A stretch of 64,000 bases of DNA, from NCBI RefSeq assembly GCF_002843385.1, contig NZ_MVDE01000001.1, positions 1 through 64,000 of the forward strand. The letters are read 5' to 3'. Below the pieces are notes generated by a model that worked only from the letters and a program-made list of their open reading frames with translations, was not told the origin of the DNA and ran no database searches. Below, in pieces: positions 35,201-43,200 of this stretch (positions are counted from its first letter, which is position 1; the number at the start of each line of letters is the position of its first letter). Both the position numbers and the translations under genes were made by a program. The DNA is from Labilibaculum manganireducens. Its GTDB lineage: Bacteria; Bacteroidota; Bacteroidia; Bacteroidales; Marinifilaceae.

Positions 35201-35582
35201 GGATATTATACTCACAGGAAACGCCTTATTTAAGAAGCAAATTAAAACACTTGTGCTTCAAAGTGCAGGCAGTACCTCCTCTACATATCCTACAACTCTA
35301 AACACATCAGATTCATCGACGTTTATGCTAGGATCGACGTCAAGTAACAGGCATTATTCCCTAACTGGAGGAACGAATGGACAGTTATTAATACTATTCA
35401 ACCGAAATGATACGAGTAACTGTTATGTTCGTGGATTCATTCAACAGTCTGCCAATCCGAGTGATTATTTTGAAATGGTAGGCGGAGAAGTTTTAGTTGC
35501 GCAATATCACGCAAATTCAATGTACAATCCTACCAGAACAGGCTATTGGGTTGTACTTACAAGATATAATAACAGTTGGTAA
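32268..35582 (+). CDS. Tail fibre/host-recognition protein
   Basis: This 1104-residue protein begins 1 bp after the previous stop. Two copies of a QLGGVVAGSYAR/KLGGVVAVNYAR module (about 85 and 235) are followed by segments with repeats typical of tail fibres. A carbohydrate-binding-like jelly roll appears at about 665-750 (FSFWAKTNGVTEVLEFDFGD, YYFKDVKIEKGNKATDWTPAPEDVD), then the ITGDKIASGTITTTKL/ITAEKIASGTITADKL repeats common to phage central fibres. The C-terminus is strand-rich. It probably binds the host surface glycan. Confidence 0.85.
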   Translation: MTALNISKRKIYKRRRDGQVAQGSTVSSVIASTASSGGVDPVALQDYAKKVDVHAPSQKAFLDALSINSNYIKYNALGVSVENADQLGGVVAGSYARKDVANTYGADQTINADLYINGNIIQNGSAYVTHAEQVQVESNLIQLNLGEPGSQITGVIPGTAIAFSGIEINRGTADPYYLGIVEGANPLIKLGKASSLVTVAAREDNPLNNGVMVWDDANHRMKALAAAPDSDKLGGVVAVNYARTDQDEFFSGSITIKNGRDFILRALAGSIDSGDIVFEDGSGVELHRLYSGFGTLNYRALAGITYGLYHSGNSNLSTVDWKAKNILASGNVGSPDYVSGLAGTDWRITKSGDAEFDNLEIRKGLTVHEIIVARERSVNGGIITSVANGTVKSVVGDVITLKGQYNSWVVGDRVRLQQWEASTRYMEAEVVAVSGMTITLGNYINTTRPQANEDLVQWGHVSDASRQNFLYQTARGADAAYFSVMQGVNSSDLTNKQVLRIGNLSGYANAGYGIASKYSGKTYFELSNNVKTIAGIGFDDEKFTAGNVQIKKTGDIINTGSGTPYAFYGNGNFSLGKGQIGYNAVTNVVTFGANVALNWQNYADSAVDAVQVGGKNNFKKTTPITQLSGGAIPSRDEIEAPNGFKMVGVSGVTTGSVRVGLVISDNGEHTFSFWAKTNGVTEVLEFDFGDSYAGARTITGTWQYFTITRTVPNYGDGSVYCFIDITSIAYSWYYFKDVKIEKGNKATDWTPAPEDVDASIATKITGAEATVITNNTIATTNLLAQNLQVQMANVTGTLSASQIDALSITGDKIASGTITTTKLAALTITAEKIASGTITADKLNVTSVQASLITTDYIEGLSLDFDRGTIAAFSINSNYLRGGSTIGGGFAGVELNANPSDEGYIRMYRDGSNTASRVGITFGIESNHDESAIFSSAAYGEYALGLNLVSQENIAIKSGNGVAISAVNEVSLYAGNNKDIILTGNALFKKQIKTLVLQSAGSTSSTYPTTLNTSDSSTFMLGSTSSNRHYSLTGGTNGQLLILFNRNDTSNCYVRGFIQQSANPSDYFEMVGGEVLVAQYHANSMYNPTRTGYWVVLTRYNNSW

Positions 35583-35592
35583 AATTTCAATC

Positions 35593-35616
35593 AATAATAA
35601 TAATAATAATAATAAT
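35593..35616. repeat. (AAT)8 microsatellite
   Basis: Eight uninterrupted AAT units lie in the 47-bp gap between the tail fibre gene and the next gene, 13 bp before its ATG. Slippage would change the spacing upstream of that start codon without affecting either reading frame. Confidence 0.75.
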
Positions 35617-35629
35617 AAAATTCAAACAC

Positions 35630-36097
35630 ATGAAAAAGCAAGATTTATTCAGATTACAACAAGGATTACAACAGGTAGCAAATTTACGAGGCGTAAAATT
35701 CGCCTATGCAGTTGCGAAAAACATCCGGAAAGTAAATGCCGAATGCGAAGACATTCAGCAGGGAATTAAAGCGTCTGACGACTGGGAAGAGCTTGAAAAA
35801 CAGCAGCGCGAAATCAACATGTATCATTGCAAAAAAGACGAATCCGGCAATCCCATTCCTGATAGTAACGGACAGTTCATTATTCCTCAGGAACGTAAGG
35901 ATGATCACAAAAAGGAAATGGAGACGTTAAAGGAAGCAAATGCAGAAGCATACACTGCCCGCGAAAAGCAAATCATCGACTATAATAAATCGATGTCTGA
36001 TGAAATTGAATTCAGCCTTCACACAATCAAAGAGGAAGATTTACCCGCCGAAATCACCGCCTCGCAGTTGGATGGTATTTTTGAAATGGTTGAGTAA
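35630..36097 (+). CDS. Hypothetical tail-associated protein, 155 residues
   Basis: ATG 35630 follows the (AAT)8 run; the in-frame ATG at 35576 would add an isoleucine run encoded by that repeat and overlaps the fibre stop. The protein is acidic and helical and includes DSNGQFIIPQERKDDHKKEMETLKEANAEAYTAREKQ. It may be a fibre assembly chaperone, given its position after the fibre, or a virion component. No family is evident. Confidence 0.6.
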   Translation: MKKQDLFRLQQGLQQVANLRGVKFAYAVAKNIRKVNAECEDIQQGIKASDDWEELEKQQREINMYHCKKDESGNPIPDSNGQFIIPQERKDDHKKEMETLKEANAEAYTAREKQIIDYNKSMSDEIEFSLHTIKEEDLPAEITASQLDGIFEMVE

Positions 36098-36103
36098 AAA
36101 ATT

Positions 36104-36235
36104 GGGGGCATAAAAGAGCCCCCGCCGCTATCAACCAAAGTTCTCACGCAACGGTTGAAAAGTAAAGGTGCCATAACACCACGACGAGGGCAAGTTCCTT
36201 CGACGGTGTTATGGCACCTTTATTTTTGCGTGAGA
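36104..36235 (+). ncRNA. Candidate structured RNA/terminator with nested hairpins
   Basis: GGGGGC (36104-36109) pairs with GCCCCC (36118-36123). TCTCACGCAA (36142-36151) pairs with TTGCGTGAGA (36226-36235), enclosing a 17-bp perfect stem (36164-36180 with 36205-36221) with a 24-nt loop. TCAACC (36131-36136) pairs with GGTTGA (36153-36158), and its loop contains the left arm of the outer stem, so a pseudoknot or switch is possible. No long T-run follows. It separates the tail operon from the methylase gene. Confidence 0.5.
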
Positions 36236-36266
36236 GTGACAAATATAATAAATAAATTAGAAGTAA

Positions 36267-37088
36267 ATGAAGACACCAATTAGTTATTATGGGGGCAAAC
36301 AGAACCTTGCGAAGCTAATTTTATCCTTATTCCCCAGGCATAAACTTTACGCTGAGCCTTTTGTGGGGGGCGGTGCAATTTTCTGGACTAAAAACAGCAG
36401 TGAGGTTGAAGTAATAAACGATACCAATAAGGAATTAATCAATTTTTATGAGGTTTGTCAGAATGATTTTGTCTCTCTTGAAAAGCTGGTTCGTATTTCG
36501 TTGCATTCGCGTTCGCTACACCGAGATGCAACTGTTGTGAATGATAACCCACATATGTTTACGCGTGAGAAAAGAGCCTGGGCTATTTGGGTATTAGCAT
36601 CCCAAAGTTTTGCCAGCATGTTGGATGGCTCGTGGGGTTACGATAAGGCCAAAGGAGCCACCTCTCGCAAAATAAGCAACAAGCGGGACGATTTTACCGA
36701 GAAATATGCTATTCGCTTACAGAATGTTCAAATAGAGTGTACTGATGCCTTACGCATCATTAACAGCCGAGACAACCCCGATGCGTTTTTCTATTGTGAT
36801 CCACCATATTTCAATAGTGACTGTGGTCATTATAATGGTTATGGCATTGACGACTTTGAGTCGCTGTTGAAAGCATTACAAGTTCTTGAAGGTAAATTCT
36901 TGCTCAGCAGTTATCCTTCAGATATTCTGGGCAAGTATGCTGAGGGGAATGGCTGGTACCAAAAGGAAGTTATTCAAACCGTTAGTGTGTCTCACAACTC
37001 CGATAAGCCACAAAAGAAGAAAGTCGAGGTACTTACTGCCAATTATGACTTATCGAACCCCACGGACGTTAAAACACTATTTAATTAG
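36267..37088 (+). CDS. DNA adenine N6-methyltransferase (Dam/D12 class)
   Basis: This 273-residue protein should methylate adenine in a short DNA site. It has YYGGKQNLAKLI and EPFVGGGAIFW (SAM binding, about 31-36) and the catalytic DPPY at 178-181. The last gene of a Mu-like element is often a DNA-modification gene that protects phage DNA (Mom in Mu, methylases elsewhere), which suits this position. A terminator follows within 20 bp. Confidence 0.9.
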   Translation: MKTPISYYGGKQNLAKLILSLFPRHKLYAEPFVGGGAIFWTKNSSEVEVINDTNKELINFYEVCQNDFVSLEKLVRISLHSRSLHRDATVVNDNPHMFTREKRAWAIWVLASQSFASMLDGSWGYDKAKGATSRKISNKRDDFTEKYAIRLQNVQIECTDALRIINSRDNPDAFFYCDPPYFNSDCGHYNGYGIDDFESLLKALQVLEGKFLLSSYPSDILGKYAEGNGWYQKEVIQTVSVSHNSDKPQKKKVEVLTANYDLSNPTDVKTLFN

Positions 37089-37104
37089 TATTGCAATGCC
37101 AATT

Positions 37105-37127
37105 AAAGGGGCTTGAATGCCCCCTTT
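37105..37127 (+). terminator. Terminator after methylase gene
   Basis: AAAGGGGC (37105-37112) pairs with GCCCCCTTT (37119-37127) with one bulged C and a 6-nt loop. It ends the prophage transcript close to the right end. Confidence 0.6.
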
Positions 37128-37149
37128 GTTGTAAGTTGTGTGTGTGGTA

Positions 37150-37196
37150 TTTATTGTACAATTTGATTTATATTTGTGTACAAGTTGTTTTGGCGG
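37150..37196. other. Right prophage end with two abutting transposase sites
   Basis: On the minus strand, AAAACAACTTGTACACAAA (37191-37173) and AAATCAAATTGTACAATAAA (37169-37150) match the left-end motif AAAACGAATTGTrC. They are 22 bp apart centre to centre, like Mu R1 and R2. The element appears to end near 37196, before TTATA (37197-37201). Confidence 0.6.
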
Positions 37197-37250
37197 TTAT
37201 ACTTAGGGAAACTTATTAACCGGCTAAAATCTATTTCTTTTACTCATAAA

Positions 37251-37277
37251 AAAGCACCTCCAAAATGGAGGTGCTTT
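37251..37277 (-). terminator. Terminator of the SusC-D/TlpA locus
   Basis: AAAGCACCTCC (37251-37261) pairs with GGAGGTGCTTT (37267-37277); on the minus strand the stem is followed by a run of T. It lies 38 bp after the TlpA-like stop codon. Confidence 0.75.
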
Positions 37278-37315
37278 AAACGTATTGCCTACGTATTGGT
37301 AAAAAATAAGTCTGC

Positions 37316-38482
37316 TTACTGAAAAAGTTCTTCCAGTTTCTGATCCAATGCTTCTCCTCTCAGTTTATCATCCATTACTTTTCCGGTTGATGCATCCACT
37401 AAAAATATGGCAGGAATTGTTTTCACAAAATAAAGATCATCTACTCCCTTTTCGTTCAATAAATTTGGCCATGCCATTTTTTCTTTGTCTAAAGCTTTTA
37501 GCCAGGCAGCTCTGTCTTCGTCTTTGGAAATACTGATAATTTGCAACCCTTTCGATGCATACAATTCATACATGTGCTTTAAGTTTGGTATTTCTCTTCG
37601 GCAAGGACCACACCACGATGCCCAAAAATCAATCAAGATGTATTTTTTACCTTCTATTAATTCTGAGGAGTTAAAAATTTTTCCTTCCCGGTTGGCCAAG
37701 GTAAACTCCGGAGCTTGTTTATTTACAACTCTTTCTGGATAAAGTTCCTTTTTCACCAATTGCCCGTAGTAAGAATTTTTAGCTTCCTCTGAGAATTGTT
37801 CGTACAAAGGGATTTGTTCATCGGTAAAATAACTCATCGATTCCAACATCACCAAAGGTCCCCACCAAGAATCTTTATTTGCCAAAATAGCCTCATTACT
37901 AGTTTTCTCTACACTAGTAAAAAAGTCTTTTTCTGCTTGAGCAAAAGCTTTGTAATCATCTGTATTTCTTAACGAATCTGCAATAGCTTTACTTTTAGCA
38001 TTTCTTACGACGGCTAATATCGCATCATGATCTTTGTAATATTTTTCGTGTAGTGCACCGAATTTACTTTTAAATGCTAATTTCTCCTTGTAAAGATCAT
38101 TTGCCTTTGAACCACTTACCTGAATATCCGAAAAATTCACATAAGTTCTATTATTACTTTCCTCGAAAACAGCCTTTGCCTTTAAGCTGATTTCCGAATT
38201 TTCAAGCATTATTTTAAGAACCCCAGACTGATCAGCAACTTGAAGGTAATATAAACGTGGTTCTTCCGATTTCCCTGAAAATTCGAATTTTCCGTTGGTT
38301 ACAATTGCACTCGCAATAGGCTCTTCTTCATTATGCGTTGCACCCGGAATCAATTCTAATTTTGTTCCCTCTTTCAGTCCGCTTATTTCACCACTTAAGG
38401 TATAGTTTGCATCAGTTTGCGCACAGGCTGTGGTCATTAAAACACACAGAACAACAATTACTCCCAAAATACTTCGTTTCAT
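37316..38482 (-). CDS. TlpA-like thioredoxin with N-terminal DUF4369-type domain
   Basis: This 388-residue exported protein starts with a signal peptide ending in a lipoprotein-like cysteine (VVLCVLMTTACAQ). Residues 25-130 resemble the DUF4369 domain common in Bacteroidota redox lipoproteins (NYTLSGEISGLKEGTKLELIP). A helical region follows, then a thioredoxin fold with WCGPC at 290-294 and TIPAIFLVD (cis-Pro). It would act as a disulfide oxidoreductase in the periplasm. It is downstream of SusD but separated from it by a repeat-rich gap. Confidence 0.85.
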   Translation of the reverse strand: MKRSILGVIVVLCVLMTTACAQTDANYTLSGEISGLKEGTKLELIPGATHNEEEPIASAIVTNGKFEFSGKSEEPRLYYLQVADQSGVLKIMLENSEISLKAKAVFEESNNRTYVNFSDIQVSGSKANDLYKEKLAFKSKFGALHEKYYKDHDAILAVVRNAKSKAIADSLRNTDDYKAFAQAEKDFFTSVEKTSNEAILANKDSWWGPLVMLESMSYFTDEQIPLYEQFSEEAKNSYYGQLVKKELYPERVVNKQAPEFTLANREGKIFNSSELIEGKKYILIDFWASWCGPCRREIPNLKHMYELYASKGLQIISISKDEDRAAWLKALDKEKMAWPNLLNEKGVDDLYFVKTIPAIFLVDASTGKVMDDKLRGEALDQKLEELFQ

Positions 38483-38808
38483 TTGTTTTTATTTAAATTA
38501 TTTAAATACTAAAGCTGATCCTTAATTTCAAAACCATTACAAATTATCTATGATTTGTAAGCTTAATCAATCAGCAAATTTAAAACCTATTGTCTTAAGG
38601 TTTTAAATTTATTCTTAGTGTTTTTTTGTAGAAAGTCCAATCATACCAGAGGGTGTCCAAAAAGGAATATTTTGTATTGGATTGTCATGTTGAGCGAAGT
38701 CGAAACATCTGTTTTTCAAAATGAAAGATTCTTCGTCCCGATTCATCGGGATCAGAATGACATTAAAATTCTGCTTTTAGGACACCCTCAGGTTAGATAC
38801 TACCTATT
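38483..38808. repeat. Gap with nested inverted repeat between TlpA-like and SusD genes
   Basis: This 326-bp gap holds an outer inverted repeat, GAGGGTGTCC (38649-38658) and GGACACCCTC (38780-38789). Inside it is a TGTCATGTTGAGCGAAGTCGAA segment and ATTCTTCGTCCCGATTCATCGGGATCAGAATGACA-type segment, the form of common dispersed Bacteroidota repeats. It could form a long hairpin in the mRNA and reduce or separate expression of the downstream gene. Positions 38483-38648 show no other feature. Confidence 0.6.
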
Positions 38809-40239
38809 TTAACGGGGAGTGTTTTGCACCAATGTTCCATTTCCAGGGTTACTGGTAGCTCCCATCGGGAAAGGCATTATCCACATGTGCGAATCAGGTG
38901 ACAATTCCAAACTTTGATCGTTGAAAATTTTAGTTAAAGTCTGTGCATAATTGGCGTCCTTATTAAAACGCCTCATGTCCCAAAATGGGATGGCTGTCTG
39001 CACGTATTCATTTGCTTTATCTTTGCGGATATAAGCAATTGCCTCAGCTGTTGAGGAAGCTGTTAAATCAGCATATTTATCGTCAAAAATTCTGGTTTTA
39101 CGAACTGTATTTAAGCTTAGCATGGCTTCATCCAAATTGGCTTGTCCGCCTTTTCGGGCCAAACACTCTGCTTTGATGTAATACATTTCAGGAGTTGTAA
39201 TTCCCCCGGCATTAAATTTATCGGATCGTATGCCAATGTAAATGCTATCCGGAGCCTGATACTTTTTCTTCCACTTTGAGGCAAAACGGGCATCGCCATC
39301 TTCAAATTGGGCTGCTCTCACTATGGTAAGCGCTGCATTTGTTCCCGATTGTCCAGAATTTTTATAGGTACTGGAACCATATCTGAAAATGTAATTCTCA
39401 GGACTGTTCATGGTTTTGGAAGGATAACTTGTTGACCAATCGCCTTCTTTTTCAATCTGCTCTTTGTTTTCAGCGTAGTATTCCTTCCAATTAAACAATT
39501 GATTGTTTTGATCCAAAGCATTCTGTGCATACTTCAGAGCACTATCATAGTCTCCCATCTGCAAATAAACCCTTGCCAGCATTGCATACCCACAAGCTAA
39601 ATTCGGGTGCAGCAAAGTTGCACTCTCAATAGGTAGATTGGCAATTGCATCTGTTAAATCGGTCAAAATGAATTCGTACATTTTTGCAATGCTAATCTGC
39701 TCCGAAGGTGCTCCCATTTCGGCACTGGTAATTAAGGGAACAGATAATTTTGTTGCAGCCGATGCTTCATCATACTGTTCTGAATAATAATTGGTCAGAT
39801 GAAAGTAATTCATTGCCCGCAACACCTTAGCCTGAGCAATCAATTCCAGCTTTTCGGCATCGCTTGCCTCGGTTGCATCAGGAACATTATTGATAATTAA
39901 ATTCCAATATGAAATGGCCTCGTAAGAATAATAGTAAGCAGCTTCATCCGAATTGTTCTGAATAATACGATCCTCATTTCCCAACCAATTGTAATTGATG
40001 GAAGTCAAAGAAATGTAACTCAAATCACTTGGCCGCTTGTAGACATCATTCAACAGATTAATGGCTTGTGCCGCATCATTTAAATGATTGTATTCATTAC
40101 GAATAAATGCCTCATAATCAGCTAAACTTGTGGGTATTTTCTCTCCTTTGGGCAACACGTCCAGGTAATTGTCGCAAGACGAGAACAGCATGGATACTAA
40201 AAGGCTGACAATTGCGATGTATGATATTTTAAATTTCAT
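38809..40239 (-). CDS. SusD/RagB-type nutrient-binding lipoprotein
   Basis: This 476-residue protein is the surface-exposed partner that captures substrate for the adjacent SusC-type channel. The signal peptide ends in a lipobox (LLVSMLFSSC, Cys22), followed by DNYLDVLPKGE, typical of SusD. TPR-like helices (residues 120-240, including LTNYYSEQYDEAS and LACGYAMLARVYLQMGDYDSALKYA) and the C-terminal block MRRFNKDANYAQ fit SusD. Substrate cannot be inferred: no glycosidase lies nearby. It starts 20 bp after the SusC stop. Confidence 0.92.
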   Translation of the reverse strand: MKFKISYIAIVSLLVSMLFSSCDNYLDVLPKGEKIPTSLADYEAFIRNEYNHLNDAAQAINLLNDVYKRPSDLSYISLTSINYNWLGNEDRIIQNNSDEAAYYYSYEAISYWNLIINNVPDATEASDAEKLELIAQAKVLRAMNYFHLTNYYSEQYDEASAATKLSVPLITSAEMGAPSEQISIAKMYEFILTDLTDAIANLPIESATLLHPNLACGYAMLARVYLQMGDYDSALKYAQNALDQNNQLFNWKEYYAENKEQIEKEGDWSTSYPSKTMNSPENYIFRYGSSTYKNSGQSGTNAALTIVRAAQFEDGDARFASKWKKKYQAPDSIYIGIRSDKFNAGGITTPEMYYIKAECLARKGGQANLDEAMLSLNTVRKTRIFDDKYADLTASSTAEAIAYIRKDKANEYVQTAIPFWDMRRFNKDANYAQTLTKIFNDQSLELSPDSHMWIMPFPMGATSNPGNGTLVQNTPR

Positions 40240-40258
40240 AATTCTCTTGTTTTAACTG

Positions 40259-43200
40259 TTAAAAACTTAAATACACTCCTCCAACAAATGTGGGTCTTTC
40301 CTTAGCACCCAACATATATTCGGCTTTCTTCTCGAAAGCAAAAGTCTTTAGATTTTCTACATTAAACTGAACTCTTGCACTCCCTAATTTTAATTTATTG
40401 CACCATTCTGAAGGCAGGTGATAAGCCAATGAGATGTTGTTTATCTTCACATAAGAGGCATCCAACACATGAATATCAGAATAATTGTATAACGACTCGC
40501 GATAATAATTATAGTCCGTATGATTGCCTGAAAAAAGCAAACGGGGAACATCGGTACTGTTTTCATCTCCTGCTTGTTTCCATCTGTTGCGAATGTCTTT
40601 GCTGGTTACTCCCATTCCATTGTTAATTGTAGGTACATTTGTATTGCGAAGCTTATGTCCTCCAGCGTAAAGTAACAAAACAGAAAGATCAAAATTCTTG
40701 TACGAAAAACGATTCATGATGGAACCACTATACTTAGGAACTGTGGTTCCACTGAAATGAATGTTATCCATATTCGTGTAATCCGTAGACGTTTTATTCC
40801 CATCAACATCATAAATCTGAGGTTCTCCCTGATCATTCAATCCTGCCCATTTGTAGGCATAAATTCCATTATAAGCAAAATCTACTTTTGGGAAAGCCTG
40901 AGGGTAATCCAGTTGCAAAAAATAAACAGGTGCTTCCACATTAATTTTGGTCACCTTGTTTTTATTGTATCCCAAAAGAAAACCTGCATTCCAGCTAAAA
41001 TCTTTTCCTTGTATGATATCTCCCTGTAAATTTACTTCGAATCCCTTATTCTCCATTGATCCATTGTTAAAGGCAAGTGTACTGTATCCAAAACCTTCGG
41101 TAGGTATTCCTTGCTGATTGGCTAACAAATCCACACTCTTCTTTTTATAAACATCAACAGAACCCGATAATCGATTGTTCAACAATGAAAAATCAACCCC
41201 GGCATTTATCGTTGTGGTTTTTTCCCATCGCAAATTTGGGTTTGGCGGTGAGGAAATGTTACCATAAACACCCCCAACTAAAGAACTGGTATAATAATTT
41301 GCAGTTAGGTAAGGTGCAGCATCTTTTGCAATGTTCCCTCCAATACCATACGAGGTTCTTAGTTTCAGCATGTTTACCCATTCTACATCAAAGAAATCTT
41401 CTTTGTTCACGTTCCAATTGGCTCCAACCGACCACAATGGTTTGTTCTGGTACTTGGAGTTGGTTCCCCATAGATTGGAACGGTCCCAACGAATACTACC
41501 CGATAAGGTGTATTTATTATTGTAGCTGTAGGCTGCATTCGAATAAAAAGAAACAAAACGATTCACCAATTCTTTCTGGCTTGCAAGATCACTAGAGTTT
41601 AAATAAGCCCAAGAATTCATCAAACCGGAAAAGCCACCTGTTAGTAAGGGTTGGTTTAAGTACTGCGCACTTAGCATATCTGAGTCATAACCATAACGGG
41701 TTTGATCACTATATTCCAGTTTGCTGTGTCTTGTCTCCGATCCTACAATCCATGTAATTTGATGTTGTTCTTGAAAAGTTTTGTTCAAATTCAATTGTTG
41801 TCTGAAATTGTATGAATTTGAGAAATGATTTCGATCGTAGTAAATGTCTCCTTTGGGAAGGTTATAAACAGCGGTTCCATTTGAATTGCTTGCAAATTTA
41901 TTAATGGTTGTGCGGGTTGAATAGGATTCCAGTTCATTTAAACGATGATAACGACTTACTCCATATTCGTACTGGAACATCGTGCTATAACTTAACCAAG
42001 GTGTTAATTTCACATCTAATTTAGCGTAAGTTCTGTTGCTAAATTCTTTTCGTTTTCCAAGATTTCGATCCAATTCATCAAGTGGAGTCAAGTCCAAACT
42101 GTATAACCCGTAATTCGCAACATTATCTCGAACGGTTTTATTCACTTGCGAAGTTACTGTTGCAGGATTTCCATTATCGTCAACCAAACGATCATAAGGA
42201 GAAGCTGTGAATCCAGCATAATAGGATGAAAATAAATCGTATGTTTGCTCGGTCGCATTTTTGTAATTGATATAAACACCAACATCTGCTTTCAGCCATG
42301 AAGTAATTTGTAAAGAATTCATGATGTTTAATCCGAGCTGATCACTTTTGGAATAAATATCCTCTTCTCTGTTCTTTTTATAAGTTGCCGAAAATTTAAA
42401 ATTATTTAGTTCTGTAGCTTTACCTACACTTAAGTTGTACTGCTGATAGAACATATCGCGTTTAGCGTATTTGGCAACATCGTCGTAGAACTGAAAGCCT
42501 CTTGATGCAAGTTCTGATAACTTCGCATTGGCATCACTTTCTGAAATTGCACCTGAATACATATCCAACAGAACATCTACCCCTGCACTTGGCCATTTGT
42601 AATTGTTCCGACGATTGTCAGCTTCTGCCTGAGCGCGAGCCAGCCCATTATTTAATTCCGGATTAGAGGCTGCCCATTCTTTTTCCAACTCAATAACATC
42701 AGCCGAATTGGTTAAATTTCCAGTATAATAATCGTAAGGTTTCCAAGTAACTGTACTGGAAAAATCAACCTGAACTTTTCCTTTTTGAGCTTTTTTGGTT
42801 ACAATAACCACCACTCCATTGGCTGCTCTGGCCCCGTAAATAGAAGCAGCAGCGGCATCTTTTAAAATGGTAATGCTCTCAATATCTTCAATATTAAGGT
42901 CTGGTGTATTTTCTGTAACATTTCCATAATTATCAATGCTTGTATTCTCAACCGGAAAACCATCAATTACATATAAGGGAGAAGCCATAGCATTCATGGT
43001 CGATACACCACGAATAATTCCATCGGAATAACCTGCGATCTGACCTTCCAAAACATCAGCCAGGCTATTCAATCTTCGGGTCTCCAGGCTTTTACTGGTT
43101 ACTTTCGAAAATGATCCGGTTGACCGCTCTTTGGAAATGGTTTGATAACCTGTTACTACCACTTCTTCCATTTGCTCTGAATCTGCCTTAAGTGTAATAT

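Larger units (their letters stand above)
2513..37201. mobile_element. Mu-like transposable prophage (ends include candidate 5-bp duplication)
   Basis: The element carries a repressor, MuA-type transposase, MuB-type ATPase, Mu-type head genes (gp28, gp29, F, G and gp36 analogues), lysis genes, a non-contractile tail module and a terminal DNA methylase. Related 15-19 bp sites occur in inverted orientation at its two ends: two at the left (2526 and 2593, 67 bp apart) and two at the right (37150-37169 and 37173-37191, 22 bp apart). This matches Mu, where L1 and L2 are spread out and R1 and R2 abut. TTATA occurs at 2513-2517 and 37197-37201 just outside these sites, and 5-bp duplication is the Mu rule. 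The right terminus does not end in the CA usual for Mu, so the exact boundaries are tentative by a few bases. No broken structural gene was found, so it may be active. Confidence 0.85.

Noticed and set aside
35497-35769. 90-codon frame over the fibre gene end
   Set aside because: It overlaps the fibre gene in another frame and crosses the AAT run; the frame starting at 35630 is the credible gene.
36142-36235. Simple rho-independent terminator
   Set aside because: The stem is strong but the right arm is followed by GTGACAAATA, not a T-run, and the nested arms are more than a terminator needs. Kept as a structured element instead.
2535-37182. Prophage borders at TGTGCA (left) and TGTACA (right)
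   Set aside because: These would give TG...CA ends, but the flanks show no 5-bp duplication and the repeated end motif continues outward past them.
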